From positions 1-15,662 of the forward strand of contig JBGZHY010000025.1 of NCBI GenBank assembly GCA_041848045.1: a stretch of DNA of 15,662 nt. Reading direction: 5' to 3'. Positions 15,466-15,662 of this stretch are shown piece after piece. This DNA comes from CAKAHY01 sp041848045 (GTDB lineage: Bacteria > Bacillota > Clostridia > Lachnospirales > Lachnospiraceae). Positions within the stretch are counted from its first letter, which is position 1. Each line of letters starts with the position of its first letter. A program made the translations under genes and the position numbers. The notes below the pieces were generated by a model. It saw only the letters and a program-made list of their open reading frames with translations, was not told the DNA's origin and searched no databases.

Positions 15466-15477
15466 GCACCTTGAAAA
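15466..15477 (+). promoter_or_regulatory. boxA-like antitermination site in the rRNA leader
   Basis: GCACCTTGAAAA lies about 26 bases after the predicted P2 start. It resembles the boxA motif of Gram-positive rRNA leaders, where NusB/NusE bind nascent RNA to prevent premature termination. The short GC-rich sequence before it (15441-15453) may hold a boxB-like element, but I see no clear hairpin there. Confidence 0.65.
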
Positions 15478-15504
15478 TCAAAGATTAAACAGTACACATA
15501 ACCC

Positions 15505-15613
15505 TGAAATTTCGTACTTGTCGTTACTGAGGTAGCGGTAAGGGAGAGAAAAATTTCAAGAAGAATGTAAAACCTTTAACAGTAAGTTAAAAAGGATAAT
15601 TGCCAGTGCAATT
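15505..15613 (+). other. Pre-16S leader hairpins
   Basis: Three hairpins precede 16S. The first is compound: TGAAATTT (15505-15512) pairs with AAATTTCA (15551-15558), enclosing an 11-bp stem (15517-15527 with 15532-15542, including G-U pairs) capped by TGAG. The second pairs CCTTTAAC (15573-15580) with 15586-15595, with a bulge. The third is AATTGC CAGT GCAATT (15598-15613). They are probably maturation or processing structures of the precursor rRNA. Confidence 0.65.
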
Positions 15614-15629
15614 GACGAAGGAAGAACTT

Positions 15630-15662
15630 TAAGATGAGAGTTTGATCCTGGCTCAGGATGAA
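15630..15662 (+). rRNA. 16S ribosomal RNA, 5' end (truncated by the window)
   Basis: AGAGTTTGATCCTGGCTCAG at 15637-15656 is the universal bacterial 16S 5' sequence (E. coli position 8 onward), which places the mature 5' end near 15630. The following GATGAA is normal for Bacillota. Only about 33 bases are present, enough to identify the gene but not the genus. Confidence 0.97.

Overview
The window looks like chromosome from a Gram-positive anaerobe of the class Clostridia, most like a Lachnospiraceae member. This rests on the clostridial-type start of a 16S rRNA gene at the right edge, strong AGGAGG-type ribosome sites, and a large surface protein with BspA-type leucine-rich repeats and choline-binding-like cell-wall repeats. 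The family placement is inferred. All genes lie on the + strand.

Bases 1-252 hold no gene I can support. They carry a perfect 12-bp inverted repeat (162-190) that overlaps a promoter-like sequence. From 253 to 7015 a tightly packed operon encodes polyamine synthesis: arginine decarboxylase (speA), a spermidine-synthase homologue (speE), carboxyspermidine dehydrogenase, carboxy(nor)spermidine decarboxylase (nspC), agmatine deiminase (aguA) and N-carbamoylputrescine amidase (aguB). Neighbouring genes overlap by 1-8 bases or are separated by only a few. Together they form a full route: arginine to agmatine to N-carbamoylputrescine to putrescine. Putrescine is then joined to aspartate semialdehyde to give carboxyspermidine and finally spermidine. 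This route needs no decarboxylated S-adenosylmethionine, so the additional SpeE homologue, which has several changed active-site residues and no speD beside it, is the main puzzle here.

Bases 7048-9207 encode a cytoplasmic GH112 phosphorylase of the galacto-N-biose/lacto-N-biose type. It sits 32 bases after aguB with no visible terminator, so it is probably the last gene of the same transcript. A strong terminator closes this unit (9208-9243).

A separate transcription unit (promoter candidate 9253-9281) encodes a secreted protein of 1901 residues (9338-15043). It consists of a signal peptide, a propeptide, a bacillopeptidase F-like subtilisin domain with an intact Asp/His/Ser triad, a MAM-like jelly roll, a carboxypeptidase-regulatory-like domain, eleven leucine-rich repeats, an InlB-type repeat and C-terminal cell-wall-binding repeats. 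A long hairpin terminator follows (15058-15103).

The last 560 bases are the upstream region of an rRNA operon: two good extended -10 promoters about 260 bases apart, each followed by a boxA-like motif, then leader hairpins and the first ~33 bases of 16S rRNA, cut by the window edge. I see no CRISPR array, insertion sequence, tRNA or prophage gene. The polyamine cluster and surface protease are of known kinds. The points most worth checking are the SpeE variant, the phosphorylase attached to the polyamine operon, and the palindrome at the operon's head.
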